Assembly (NCBI GenBank): GCA_947478975.1
Contig: CANJYI010000002.1
Location: forward strand, 1-29,684
Length of the DNA: 29,684 nucleotides
Direction of reading: 5' to 3'
DNA from: Chthoniobacteraceae bacterium
GTDB lineage: Bacteria; Verrucomicrobiota; Verrucomicrobiia; Chthoniobacterales; Chthoniobacteraceae
The notes under the pieces are model-generated. The model did no database searches. It was not told the origin of the DNA and saw only the letters and a program-made list of their open reading frames with translations. The position numbers were made by a program, and so were the translations under genes. Numbering within the stretch: position 1 is the first letter of the stretch; the number at the start of each line of letters is the position of its first letter. This document shows positions 15,368-23,546 of this stretch, in pieces.

Positions 15368-16492
15368 TCAGCGGGAGCGGCGCTTCGAACTCGGGCGCCG
15401 CTCTTTCGGTTCCCAGCTGGCCAGCGTGGCGTCCATTTCCGCCAGCAACGACATCTGCCGCCCGCGGTCTGCGCGAAGATCCGTCTCAACTCGGGCCTGC
15501 AGGGCCGACTTGTCGGGCGTCTCGCTGAACTTCCAAGCGAGGTCCTTTTTCGCCCCGCTCAAACTCCGCAGCATCGCCTGAATGGAGCGCCGTAATTCCT
15601 GAAGTGCGGCACCCATCTGGGAAAAGGAGGTCCCGGCAACCGCCCCTGCAGTCACCTCGCTCAACGCAAAAAGCCTCTCCAACCGCTCCAAATCCCCCTT
15701 TTCGTAGGCCTCCTGCACTTCGTGCCAAAGGGCACCCACCCCGTCCTTGGCATCGGTCCGGGCGTCTGGGTGCAGGCGGCGCACCAACTGCCGGTAGATG
15801 TCTTTGAGCCGGGAAACGCCGGGGCTATCAGCCTCCGGAGACTTGGCCCCTTGCACACGGTTGCCCCCTTTTTTCGGGGGTGGCGGAGGCTCCTGGCCAA
15901 GCACTTTCTTCTTAAACTCCGCAAAAAGCCGCTTGTACTCGGCCTTGCTGATGTCCTCTGCGAAGACTCCCATGTGGATTTCGAGAAACTCGTGAAACAA
16001 AAGTTCCTCATCCTCCCCGTCGAGCCCCGCCGAGGTAAACTCCTCAAAGGGACTTTGATCCTCGTCCCTCCAACCCGCATGCCCGTTGCTAGGTTTATCC
16101 GGAGGGGCAGCCCGCCGTGCCAGAACCTCTTTGTAGGCGGCCCGGTGGTTGCGCGCGTATCCCAGAAGAACGACAAGCTCCACCTCCTCAATGAGGTTCA
16201 TCTTCTCCCGAAGCTCCTGTTCTCCCTCACGCAGCAGGGTTAAAAGCGTCCCGAACTGGTGCGCCATCCACCGCGCAAACAACGGCTGGTCCTCCTTCTC
16301 AAACCTCGCCCACTCGGCCCGCAGTCGCTCAAGCCTCGCCATCTCCTTTGCACACTCGGCCGCCGCCTTTTTCCGCAGGGGCTCCTGCTCCAAAAGCACG
16401 ATTTCCGTACACTGGGATAACCCGTTTCTTCCTTTGGACGCCCCCCTGGCCGATGATTTTTTCCTGCGCTGGCTCACTCCTAAGGATTTCAC
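15368..16492 (-). CDS. J-domain-like protein
   Basis: The protein has 374 residues from GTG 16492 (MKSLGVSQRRKKSS...); the open frame continues to a TTG at 16570 but that part is Gly-rich and unlikely. A GTG 31 codons further in is also possible. The N-terminal half is charged and helical, probably coiled coil (ARLERLRAEWARFEKE). A J-domain-like hairpin lies at about 225-280: SRLKDIYRQLVRRLHPD with H241-P-D243, then LWHEVQEAYEKGDLERLERL. The HPD tripeptide is what J-proteins use to stimulate DnaK ATPase, but the helix after it resembles a divergent group of DnaJ-like bacterial proteins. The C-terminus is basic (KERRPSSKRRSR). It stands alone, opposite to its neighbours. The function is unknown beyond a likely Hsp70 link. 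Confidence 0.65.
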   Translation of the reverse strand: MKSLGVSQRRKKSSARGASKGRNGLSQCTEIVLLEQEPLRKKAAAECAKEMARLERLRAEWARFEKEDQPLFARWMAHQFGTLLTLLREGEQELREKMNLIEEVELVVLLGYARNHRAAYKEVLARRAAPPDKPSNGHAGWRDEDQSPFEEFTSAGLDGEDEELLFHEFLEIHMGVFAEDISKAEYKRLFAEFKKKVLGQEPPPPPKKGGNRVQGAKSPEADSPGVSRLKDIYRQLVRRLHPDARTDAKDGVGALWHEVQEAYEKGDLERLERLFALSEVTAGAVAGTSFSQMGAALQELRRSIQAMLRSLSGAKKDLAWKFSETPDKSALQARVETDLRADRGRQMSLLAEMDATLASWEPKERRPSSKRRSR

Positions 16493-16605
16493 GATTTCCG
16501 CCCAAATTCCAGCGCAAGAAACCCCAACTCCACGCCCCGCTCCTCCGTTGGCCCCCAAATCGAATCTCAACCAGGTTCACGCCGCATTTGAGAAAGCAAT
16601 TCCCC

Positions 16606-16634
16606 TTGCCGAGCCGCGGCCGAGGGCTGACCAT
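16606..16634 (+). promoter_or_regulatory. Possible promoter of the cobalamin operon
   Basis: TTGCCG, the same -35 word as at the tRNA gene, is followed after 17 bases by GACCAT, a poor -10. The start would fall near 16641, exactly at the 5' edge of the riboswitch; this position is the main argument. Confidence 0.25.
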
Positions 16635-16639
16635 CGCTG

Positions 16640-16828
16640 TTTGTTGGTGCTGCGAGGAACTCCGTGCAAACCGGAGGCAGTCGCGCTGCTGTAACCGGGG
16701 ACGGACTCCCAAAATGCCAATCCCTGCTTCGGCTGGGGTGAAGGCGGGAGCGAGGGGATTGGAAGACTGGCCGCCAAGCCGCTCTCCAGTCAGAGCCGGG
16801 AGCCAGAACATTCGAGGCACCCACAACT
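16640..16828 (+). promoter_or_regulatory. Cobalamin (AdoCbl) riboswitch
   Basis: Conserved blocks of the cobalamin riboswitch occur in order: GGAACTCCGTGCAAACCGGAG (from 16656, the family's GGAA..GGTGNAAATCC part), CTGTAACCGGGGACG (about 16688), ATGCCAATCCCTG (16714), TGGGGTGAAGGCGGGA (16734) and the B12-box-like AGCCGGGAGCCAG (16794-16806). GTTGGTGC (16643-16650) can close P1 with GCACC around 16817-16822. The aptamer lies about 170 bases before cobT and presumably represses the whole operon when cobalamin is plentiful. It is the only riboswitch seen in the window. Confidence 0.9.
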
Positions 16829-16930
16829 CATTCGCCGGAGGGCAGGACCCGTGAGGGTCTGGTCGTCCGACGCCAAACCTTCTTCGCGAAAAAGAGGAAT
16901 GAGGGATCGGTGTGTCCGCCTCTGAGCCGA

Positions 16931-16952
16931 GCGGGTGTCGGAAGACGCCCGC
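16931..16952 (+). promoter_or_regulatory. Candidate expression-platform hairpin of the cobalamin riboswitch
   Basis: A 9-bp stem GCGGGTGTC/GACGCCCGC (one G-U) closes on a GGAA tetraloop, between the aptamer and cobT. It is followed by CTCGTCTTG, a poor U-tract, so it could be a weak terminator or a structural switch. A second small hairpin, TCCT-TTTC-AGGA (16981-16992), pairs the cobT Shine-Dalgarno AGGA and could sequester it. Which of the two controls expression cannot be read from sequence alone. Confidence 0.4.
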
Positions 16953-16998
16953 CTCGTCTTGCTGGGCGGCCGCAGGTCTCTCCTTTTCAGGACGAACC

Positions 16999-18117
16999 AT
17001 GCCCACCCATCCAGTGCCCCCAGCGGGCAAGCAGCAGTTTGAGAGCATCCCGACCGGAGGTGCGGAACTCGAACGCGCCCTTTTGCAAAGACTGAGCGTC
17101 CAGACAAAGCCCCCCGGCTCCCTCGGCCTGCTCGAGAGCACGGGGGTGCGGCTCGGTCTGCTCCAGAAAACAGTTTTTCCCAAGGCGGAGACCTTCCGGG
17201 TGTGTGTCTTTGCAGGCAGCCACGGCATCGCCGCCCGCGGGGTGAGCGCCTACCCGTCGGAGGTCACCGCCCAGATGGTGGGGAACTTCCTGGCCGGCGG
17301 CGCGGCCATCTGCGTGCTGGCGCGGGCGGCCGGCGCCTCGCTGCACGTGATTGACACCGGGGTCGACGCGCCCGATGCGGCAGGGCCCGCCCTGGGAGCG
17401 AACTTCTTCCAGCGCGCCGCCCGCAGAGGCACCCGCTGCTTCAGCCGGGAACCCGCCATGAGTGCGCAGGAGTGCGACACCGCCATGGAGGCGGGGCGCG
17501 AACAAGTGCGCCTCGCGCTCGCCGACCGTGTCGACGTGCTGGCCATCGGTGAAATGGGCATCGGCAACACCACCTCAGCCGCCGCCCTCTGTGCCGCGCT
17601 GCTGCCGGCTCCAGCCGCGGCGGTGGCCGGGCGCGGAACCGGAGTGGATGCCGCGGGGCTGCTCCGGAAGGTTCAATTGATCGAGCAAGCGCTGGATACA
17701 TACACCGTGAATCTACACGATAAAACCTCCGGGCGCCATTGGCTCGAGTGCGTCGGGGGCTACGAGATCGCCGCAATGACCGGCTGCATCCTAGCGGCCG
17801 CCGAAGCCGGCCTGCCTTTGCTGGTGGACGGCTTCATCGCGTCGGCCGCCGCCCTTGTGGCTGCACGCATGGACCCAGCCGCGTTGGACTGCTGCTTTTT
17901 TGCACACCAATCGGCGGAAGCCGGACACGCTTTGCTGCTCGAAAAACTGGGCGCCACCCCCCTGCTCCATCTGGGACTCCGCCTGGGGGAAGGCACGGGC
18001 GCGGCTTTGGCATTCCCGCTGCTGCGGGCGGCGGCGAGGCTCCTTTCTGAGATGGCGACCTTTGAGTCGGCCGGAGTGAGCGAAGCCCACCCAAAACCAC
18101 AGCCCCCTCCCAGATGA
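16999..18117 (+). CDS. cobT: CobT, nicotinate-nucleotide:dimethylbenzimidazole phosphoribosyltransferase
   Basis: The 372-residue protein makes alpha-ribazole phosphate, the activated lower ligand of cobalamin. The ATG at 16999 has AGGA seven bases upstream and begins just before the family start (LLQRLSVQTKPPGSLGLLE). Family blocks FAGSHGIAARGVSAYP, GEMGIGNTTSAAAL and FAHQSAEAGH are present, and the catalytic Glu is E331 in RLGEGTGAALAFPLL. The length is normal. It is the first gene of the operon, directly under the riboswitch, and overlaps cobS by ATGA. Which base is activated cannot be told from sequence. Confidence 0.95.
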   Translation: MPTHPVPPAGKQQFESIPTGGAELERALLQRLSVQTKPPGSLGLLESTGVRLGLLQKTVFPKAETFRVCVFAGSHGIAARGVSAYPSEVTAQMVGNFLAGGAAICVLARAAGASLHVIDTGVDAPDAAGPALGANFFQRAARRGTRCFSREPAMSAQECDTAMEAGREQVRLALADRVDVLAIGEMGIGNTTSAAALCAALLPAPAAAVAGRGTGVDAAGLLRKVQLIEQALDTYTVNLHDKTSGRHWLECVGGYEIAAMTGCILAAAEAGLPLLVDGFIASAAALVAARMDPAALDCCFFAHQSAEAGHALLLEKLGATPLLHLGLRLGEGTGAALAFPLLRAAARLLSEMATFESAGVSEAHPKPQPPPR

Positions 18118-18872
18118 AGCGTACGCTCAACGAGTTTCTGACGGCCCTGATGCTGCTCACCCGCGTGCCGGTGGGGCGGTGGTGCGTCCACTCCCGGGAG
18201 GCAGTGGCGGCGTCGGTCGCATTTTTTCCAGTGGTGGGCGGGCTGGTCGGGCTTGCTGCGATGGGGGCCCTGGCGCTGGGATCGCTGGCTTTTCCGGCAA
18301 AGATCGCCGCGCTTCTGTGCATGCTCGCCGGTGTTTTGCTGACCGGCGGCATCCACGAGGACGGTCTGGCCGACAGCGCGGACGGCCTGTTCGGCGGGAC
18401 GACGCCGGCGCGCCGGCTGGAAATCATGAAAGACAGCCGGCTGGGCAGCTTTGGCGCGCTGGCCCTCTGGTTCGCACTCTCTGCGAAGTGGATTTTTTTG
18501 TGCGAACTGCTTGACGGAGGCCTGTTTCTCGCGTGTCGCGCCGTCTTCATCGCGCATTTTCTGGGAAGGGCGGCCGCGGTGGGAATGCTGCACCTGCAGC
18601 CCCACGTAGGGAATGATCCCGGCCGGGCGCGCCCCTTCTGCGAACGCCTGCCACGTCCAAAACTTGTGGCGGCGCTGCTCCCACCCGCGGCGGCGTGCCT
18701 GCTGCTCTTTCCGCTGAACGCCGTCCCGATCCTCGCATGGGTCACGCTGGTGGTGTTTGTGGCGGCCGGGTTCTTTCAAAAACGGATCGGCGGCATTACA
18801 GGCGACTGCCTGGGGGCGACCGTTCAAATCACCGAACTGGCCGTGCTGGCGATTGCCTGCTCCCGCGCATGA
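18114..18872 (+). CDS. cobS: CobS, adenosylcobinamide-GDP ribazoletransferase (cobalamin synthase)
   Basis: The 252-residue membrane protein joins alpha-ribazole (phosphate) to adenosylcobinamide-GDP, the last assembly step. Several hydrophobic segments are visible (about residues 35-60, 65-80, 112-130, 180-215 and 235-250). The conserved HEDGLADSADGLFGG block (about residues 81-95) and MKDSRLGSFG supply the metal and phosphate site, as in all CobS proteins. GGITGDCLGA near the C-terminus is also typical. Both ends overlap neighbours by ATGA and no Shine-Dalgarno sequence is present, so translation probably relies on reinitiation after cobT. Confidence 0.95.
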   Translation: MKRTLNEFLTALMLLTRVPVGRWCVHSREAVAASVAFFPVVGGLVGLAAMGALALGSLAFPAKIAALLCMLAGVLLTGGIHEDGLADSADGLFGGTTPARRLEIMKDSRLGSFGALALWFALSAKWIFLCELLDGGLFLACRAVFIAHFLGRAAAVGMLHLQPHVGNDPGRARPFCERLPRPKLVAALLPPAAACLLLFPLNAVPILAWVTLVVFVAAGFFQKRIGGITGDCLGATVQITELAVLAIACSRA

Positions 18873-19402
18873 GTGCCCGAATCACGATCATTCTGGGCGG
18901 GGCGCGCAGCGGCAAAAGCGCTAGAGCCGAGGCGCTGGCCCGGCTTTCGGGGCGGCCGGTGACCTACGTGGCCACCTATGCCGAGGGGCCTGCCGACGGC
19001 GAGATGTCCGAGCGGATCGATGCGCACCGCGCCAGACGCCCCTCCGATTGGCAGACGGTGGAAAACCGGTTTGACCTTGCTACGCTCTTCGGGGAGTTGA
19101 GTGGGCGCACCGTGGTACTGGACTGCCTGACGCTTTGGCTTTCCTACCACTCTGAAACCGTCTCCGAATCGGATCTACTCGGACGGCTGCGGGCGGCGCT
19201 GGAGGAGGCGCGCCGAAGCGGACTGGAGCTCTATATTGTCAGCAACGAGCTCGGAATGGGGCTGGTCCCGTCCAGCCCCGAGGGACGGGCGTTTCGGGAT
19301 TTGAGCGGCCGTGCCAACCAGCTTGTCGCAGCGCTTGCGGATGACGTGGAATTTCAAGTGGCCGGTTTGCCGCTCCATCTCAAAGGAGAGCGACGCCCAT
19401 GA
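18869..19402 (+). CDS. cobU: CobU, adenosylcobinamide kinase / guanylyltransferase
   Basis: The 177-residue bifunctional enzyme phosphorylates adenosylcobinamide and then transfers GMP to it. The P-loop GGARSGKS lies at residues 10-17. H53 in RIDAHRARRPSDW aligns with the guanylylated histidine of Salmonella CobU. VLDCLTLWLS and IVSNELGMGLVP are further family blocks. The ATG at 18869 places the P-loop at the normal distance from the N-terminus; the open frame extends upstream only as a shadow of cobS. It overlaps both neighbours by ATGA. Confidence 0.95.
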   Translation: MSARITIILGGARSGKSARAEALARLSGRPVTYVATYAEGPADGEMSERIDAHRARRPSDWQTVENRFDLATLFGELSGRTVVLDCLTLWLSYHSETVSESDLLGRLRAALEEARRSGLELYIVSNELGMGLVPSSPEGRAFRDLSGRANQLVAALADDVEFQVAGLPLHLKGERRP

Positions 19403-21951
19403 GCCAGGCTTTCCACGGAGGGCGCCGGCGCGAGGCGCAGGAGCGCTTTGGGACGCCGGTCCGGCTGGACTTCAGCGTCAACACAAACGCCTTTTGGGCG
19501 CCCCCCGCTCTGCCCGGCGCGGTCGCGCTCTCCGCCGCCGTGGCGGCGTATCCCGAAGCCGACGGGGCTTCCGTTGGCGCGCAACTCGGCGCGCTTTACC
19601 AAGTGCAGGAGACTCACCTCCTCCCGACAGCCGGCGCAATCGAAGGTCTTTATCTGGCCGTCCGCCTTTTTAGCGGCAAGCGCGCACTGCTCCTGGATCC
19701 ATGCTTTGCGGACTACCGGCGGGCGTGTGCGGCAGCAGACATTGCAACCACCGGTCTCCACCGACTGGGGAAAGAGACGACGTCGCTTCTGGACCCGGAC
19801 ACCCTCGCTGGCGTGGATGTCGTCATTTTGGGGCACCCCAACAATCCCTGCGGCGATCTGGTCCTAGGGCTTGAAGACCTGATCCGCGACCCGCGCCTTT
19901 CGCGGGTGGCTTGGATTCTGGACGAGGCCTTCATCGAATTTGTCCCCGGCCACGAAAAGGTGTCGTTTCTGGGCCGCCTCGCACAGCACCCGAACGTCCT
20001 ACTCCTGCGCGCGCAGACCAAAAGCTGGGCGGTGCCCGGCCTGCGCCTCGGCTTTGTGGCGACGTCCAACCCGGTCTGGATGGCACGGATGCGCTTGATC
20101 CAGGCGCCCTGGTCGCTCAATGGAGTGGCGGAGGCGTGGGCGCTCCAAAACCTGACCACCGAAAACCATGAGGCGATGCTGGCCAGCCTCACGCAACTGC
20201 CAGCAATCCGCCACACCCTGAGCGAGTCCCTGAGGGCGCTGCCCGGCCTGCGCCCGTATGCGTCGGACACGAACTTCCTGCTGGTCCACACGCGGAATGC
20301 CAGCGCCCCGCGCCTGGAGGAGGCACTCGGCCGGGACGGGATCTTGATCCGGGTCTGCCGCGGTTTTGAGGGGCTCGACGCTGAAAGCCACTTCCGGGTA
20401 GCCGTCCGTACCGAGGCTGAAAATGACCAACTGCTCGCGGCCCTCCGCGAGGCGCTCGGGGGCGCGGCCACAGTGAGGCCGGCTGCCAGAAAACGCCGCA
20501 TGAAGGCCATCAGCGTGCTGGGCACCTCTTCCAACAGCGGCAAAAGCTGGATGGCAACGGCGCTGTGCGCGTGGTTGCGCCGGAAGGGAGTGCGGGTCGC
20601 CCCCTTCAAGGCGCAGAACATGTCCAACAACTCGGCCGTCACCCATGACGGCGGCGAGATTGGGCGGGCGCAGGCAGTGCAGGCGGAGGCGTGCGGCCTG
20701 GCGCCCTCGGTGCGCATGAATCCCATTTTACTCAAGCCCACTGGCAAATCCGGCTCCCAGCTGGTGCGCCTGGGCAAGGCGGAGGGCCACATCCACGCGG
20801 CCGACTATTACAAACTGATCGAGACCCTCTGGCCGTCGGTGACCGAAAGCCTCGCCTACTGGGAAACCCGTTGCGACGCCCTGGTGCTGGAGGGGGCGGG
20901 CAGCCCGGTCGAGTTAAACCTGCTCCAGCGGGATCTGGTCAACCTGCGCCCGGTGCACCATCTGGACGGCCGCTGGCTGTTGGTGGCGGACATCGAGCGG
21001 GGGGGAGTTTTTGCACAGGCGGCAGGCACCTGGGCGCTCCTCCAGCCCAGGGACCGGGAACGCTGCTGCGGGCTGGTGGTGAATAAATTCCGGGGCGACC
21101 TGTCTCTGTTTGCCGATGCGGAACGCTACTTTGCCCCGCACTTTGGCGCGCCGTTTTTGGGCACCCTCCCCTACCGCGCCCAACTGCAGCCGGAGAACGA
21201 GGACAGCCTTTCCGAGGAGCCCGGCGCGCGGGAGTTTGGGGATCCGATCCATTGGATCCGGTTTCCGCACCTCTCCAACGGACAGGACACCAATCCCTGG
21301 CAGCTGGACGAGGGCGTCCGGGTGGAGTGGGTCGAGCGGGGCCAGCAGCTCGAGGAGGCGCGGGTGATCGTGCTGCCGGGGAGCAAGAACACGCTGGCGG
21401 ACCTGGCCTGGCTGCGGGAAACGGGCCTGGACGAGCACATCCTGCGGGCACATTCGAGGGGGGCGCTGGTCGTCGGGATCTGTGGAGGCTACCAGATGCT
21501 GGGGCAGCGTTTGGTGGATGAACTCGGCGTTGCGGGGGAACGTGGCGACTGCCAGGGGCTGGGCCTGCTGCCGATGGAAACGTGGTTTGAGGCAGAAAAG
21601 GAGGTGCGCACGGTGGAGGTCCACTTTGCAACTGACTTCTGGGAGGCCTATGAAATCCACATGGGCCGCAGCCGCAGCCTCGCCCCGTGCGGGAATCTGG
21701 TCACCCTTGTCGAGGGCGGGCTGCAGCGAGGAGAGGGGTTGCGGCACGGCCGGGTGTGGGGGACTTATCTCCACGGGCTTTTCGAGTCCGCGTCGCTCCG
21801 GCGCGAAGTGGCGCGTCTGGGCGGGTTGAGTTCGCACAAAACTGCGGCTGTAGGCTTTCGCGAACAGAGAAAGGCGCTTTATTCGAGCATGGCCGATCTC
21901 ATCGAAGAACATCTGAACCTGGAGGCGTTGTGGCGTTATGTGGAAGACTGA
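19399..21951 (+). CDS. cobD-cobQ: Fusion of threonine-phosphate decarboxylase (CobD/CobC) and cobyric acid synthase (CobQ/CbiP)
   Basis: One 850-residue frame encodes two full enzymes. Residues 1-360 are a PLP-dependent class I/II aminotransferase-fold protein: HPNNPCGD, ILDEAFIEF, the PLP lysine K208 in QTKSWAVPGLRLGF, and an Arg in HFRVAVRTE. In this context it should be threonine-phosphate decarboxylase, which makes aminopropanol phosphate. M368 begins a complete CobQ (483 residues): P-loop GTSSNSGKS, FKAQNMSNNS, VNKFRGD, the glutaminase C695 in GICGGYQMLG and H792 in TYLHGLF. CobQ amidates adenosyl-cobyrinate a,c-diamide to cobyric acid. The two products are joined by CbiB, the next gene. 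AAGGAGAG precedes the start; no strong site precedes the internal ATG (20500), so a true fusion is likely. It overlaps cbiB by 14 bases. Confidence 0.93.
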   Translation: MSQAFHGGRRREAQERFGTPVRLDFSVNTNAFWAPPALPGAVALSAAVAAYPEADGASVGAQLGALYQVQETHLLPTAGAIEGLYLAVRLFSGKRALLLDPCFADYRRACAAADIATTGLHRLGKETTSLLDPDTLAGVDVVILGHPNNPCGDLVLGLEDLIRDPRLSRVAWILDEAFIEFVPGHEKVSFLGRLAQHPNVLLLRAQTKSWAVPGLRLGFVATSNPVWMARMRLIQAPWSLNGVAEAWALQNLTTENHEAMLASLTQLPAIRHTLSESLRALPGLRPYASDTNFLLVHTRNASAPRLEEALGRDGILIRVCRGFEGLDAESHFRVAVRTEAENDQLLAALREALGGAATVRPAARKRRMKAISVLGTSSNSGKSWMATALCAWLRRKGVRVAPFKAQNMSNNSAVTHDGGEIGRAQAVQAEACGLAPSVRMNPILLKPTGKSGSQLVRLGKAEGHIHAADYYKLIETLWPSVTESLAYWETRCDALVLEGAGSPVELNLLQRDLVNLRPVHHLDGRWLLVADIERGGVFAQAAGTWALLQPRDRERCCGLVVNKFRGDLSLFADAERYFAPHFGAPFLGTLPYRAQLQPENEDSLSEEPGAREFGDPIHWIRFPHLSNGQDTNPWQLDEGVRVEWVERGQQLEEARVIVLPGSKNTLADLAWLRETGLDEHILRAHSRGALVVGICGGYQMLGQRLVDELGVAGERGDCQGLGLLPMETWFEAEKEVRTVEVHFATDFWEAYEIHMGRSRSLAPCGNLVTLVEGGLQRGEGLRHGRVWGTYLHGLFESASLRREVARLGGLSSHKTAAVGFREQRKALYSSMADLIEEHLNLEALWRYVED

Positions 21952-23014
21952 CGCGCTCCAGTTTCTTTTTGCGGTGGGTTTGGACGTGCTCGTGGGTGAC
22001 CCGCAGGGCTGGCCGCATGTGACCCGGGTCGCCGGCGCGCTGTGCGGACCCTTTGAAGAGATCTGGTCGCGCGTTTTGGGACGCACCGTTTTCAGCGGGA
22101 TGATTCTTTGGGTGTCGGTGTGCGGCAGCCTGCTGGCGGGCTACTTTTTCATCCGTCACACCCTTTCACTTGTGGGCACGCCGATGGCCTGGTTTTGGGA
22201 CGCGTTCATCATCTACCAGACTCTGGCCGGGCGGGACCTCGACCGACACGCGCGAGCGGTGGTGGCGCCGCTGGTGTTGGACGATCTGAACGAAGCGCGG
22301 TTGCGGGTCGGCGCCATCGTGGGCCGCGACACCCACAGCCTGGACGCGGCCGGCATCAGCCGGGCGGCAGTGGAGGCCGTCGCGGAAAGCACCACCGACG
22401 GCTTTGTCGCCCCGCTGTTTTGGGCGGCCATCGGAGGGGCGCCCGCTGCACTCGTGTACCGGACGGCCAACACGCTGGATTCGATCGTGGGCCACCGGAA
22501 CGCGCGCTACGAACTCATGGGCAAGTTCTCCGCAGTCGCGGACGATGCGCTCGGCTACCTGCCGGCGCGGTTGTGCGCGCTCGCGTCGCTTTTGCCGCGG
22601 GGCTTTCGCTACACGCTCGCGGTGATGGAAGATTCAGCCAAGCACGCCAGCCCGAACGCGGGCTGGAGCGAGGCGGCCGCTGCCTGGGCGCTGGGGGTGC
22701 GCCTCGGCGGCACCAACTCCTACGACGGCGTTCCGCAGCGCGGACCAGTGTTTAACGCCAACGCCAGGCCGGCACAGCCCGGGGACATCACCCGGGTGCT
22801 GAGCTGGTTTTGGGGCGTCGCGTTTTTGTGCGTGTTTGTGCTGGCGGCGGGTTTGCAGGCGCGGCAGTCGCTCAAACCGAAACCGGTGGTGCTGCCGCCC
22901 GTGCCCGAAGAGGTGCTCAAGCCCGACTTCAACCGGAGGTTTGAACCGCTTCCCTCCGCCCCGCCCGTAAAGCTCAAAGGTCAGATTACCAATGGAAACA
23001 ACACCAAACCTTAA
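21938..23014 (+). CDS. cbiB: CbiB/CobD-type adenosylcobinamide-phosphate synthase with an extended C-terminus
   Basis: The 358-residue inner-membrane protein attaches aminopropanol (phosphate) to cobyric acid. Family features are GDPQGWPHVTR near the start, VGRDTHSLDAAGISRAAVEAVAESTTDGFVAP split as VGRDT and ESTTDGFVAP, VYRTANTLDSIVGHRN and the terminal GVRLGGTNSYDGVP. Hydrophobic segments occur near 50-75, 160-175 and 285-305. After the last segment a Pro/Lys-rich tail of about 50 residues (LKPKPVVLPPVPEEVL...) exceeds the usual length of about 310-320. The tail overlaps cobO by 23 bases. Naming is confusing: CbiB equals CobD of the aerobic nomenclature. Confidence 0.94.
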   Translation: MWKTDALQFLFAVGLDVLVGDPQGWPHVTRVAGALCGPFEEIWSRVLGRTVFSGMILWVSVCGSLLAGYFFIRHTLSLVGTPMAWFWDAFIIYQTLAGRDLDRHARAVVAPLVLDDLNEARLRVGAIVGRDTHSLDAAGISRAAVEAVAESTTDGFVAPLFWAAIGGAPAALVYRTANTLDSIVGHRNARYELMGKFSAVADDALGYLPARLCALASLLPRGFRYTLAVMEDSAKHASPNAGWSEAAAAWALGVRLGGTNSYDGVPQRGPVFNANARPAQPGDITRVLSWFWGVAFLCVFVLAAGLQARQSLKPKPVVLPPVPEEVLKPDFNRRFEPLPSAPPVKLKGQITNGNNTKP

Positions 23015-23546
23015 ACACGGCGCCTTTCAAATCTACACCGGCGAGGGCAAGGGCAAGAGCACCGCCTCCATGGGCCTGATGCTGCGCGCACTCGGCTGTG
23101 GGTTCCGGGTGTACTACCTCCGGATGATGAAGCCGCGCTGGAAAACCGGAGAACTGGCCATCTGTCCGGGGCTCCATCCCAATCTCACCTACACCAATGT
23201 AGAGCAGGACTGGATCCTTTCGCGCAGCAAACACATTCCCGAACACGTGGAGGCCATGACCGTGGCCCTCGCCACGGAAATGGACAAGCTGGAGGAGGTG
23301 CTCCTAGCCGGCGCCCACGACCTGGTCATCGTCGATGAAATCAACTACTGCATCCACCGGAACCTGATCCCGGTCCAACGTGCGCTCAAGCTGGCCCAAG
23401 CCCGACCCCCGCAGGTGGAATTGGTGTTCACCGGCCGGTATGCCCACGAGTCGCTGATGGAACTGGCCGATGTCGTCACCGAAATGCGCAAGATCAAACA
23501 CCACTTTGACAAGGGGGTTTCCGCCCGGAGGGGAATCGAATTTTGA
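22992..23546 (+). CDS. cobO: CobO/BtuR, cob(I)alamin (corrinoid) adenosyltransferase
   Basis: The 184-residue protein transfers the adenosyl group of ATP to Co(I) corrinoids. The P-loop-like TGEGKGKSTASMG lies at about residues 16-28, VIVDEINYC is the Walker B-like block, and the C-terminal KHHFDKGVSARRGIEF is the family end. The length is normal. AAGGT lies 11 bases before the ATG inside cbiB. The 23-base overlap with cbiB and four-base overlap with cbiA keep it inside the operon. Being placed before amidation genes in the order, it likely acts on the a,c-diamide. Confidence 0.94.
   Translation: METTPNLKHGAFQIYTGEGKGKSTASMGLMLRALGCGFRVYYLRMMKPRWKTGELAICPGLHPNLTYTNVEQDWILSRSKHIPEHVEAMTVALATEMDKLEEVLLAGAHDLVIVDEINYCIHRNLIPVQRALKLAQARPPQVELVFTGRYAHESLMELADVVTEMRKIKHHFDKGVSARRGIEF

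Noticed and set aside
20914..22086. 390-codon minus-strand frame opposite CobQ
   Set aside because: Antisense shadow of a well-supported gene, with no recognisable domain.
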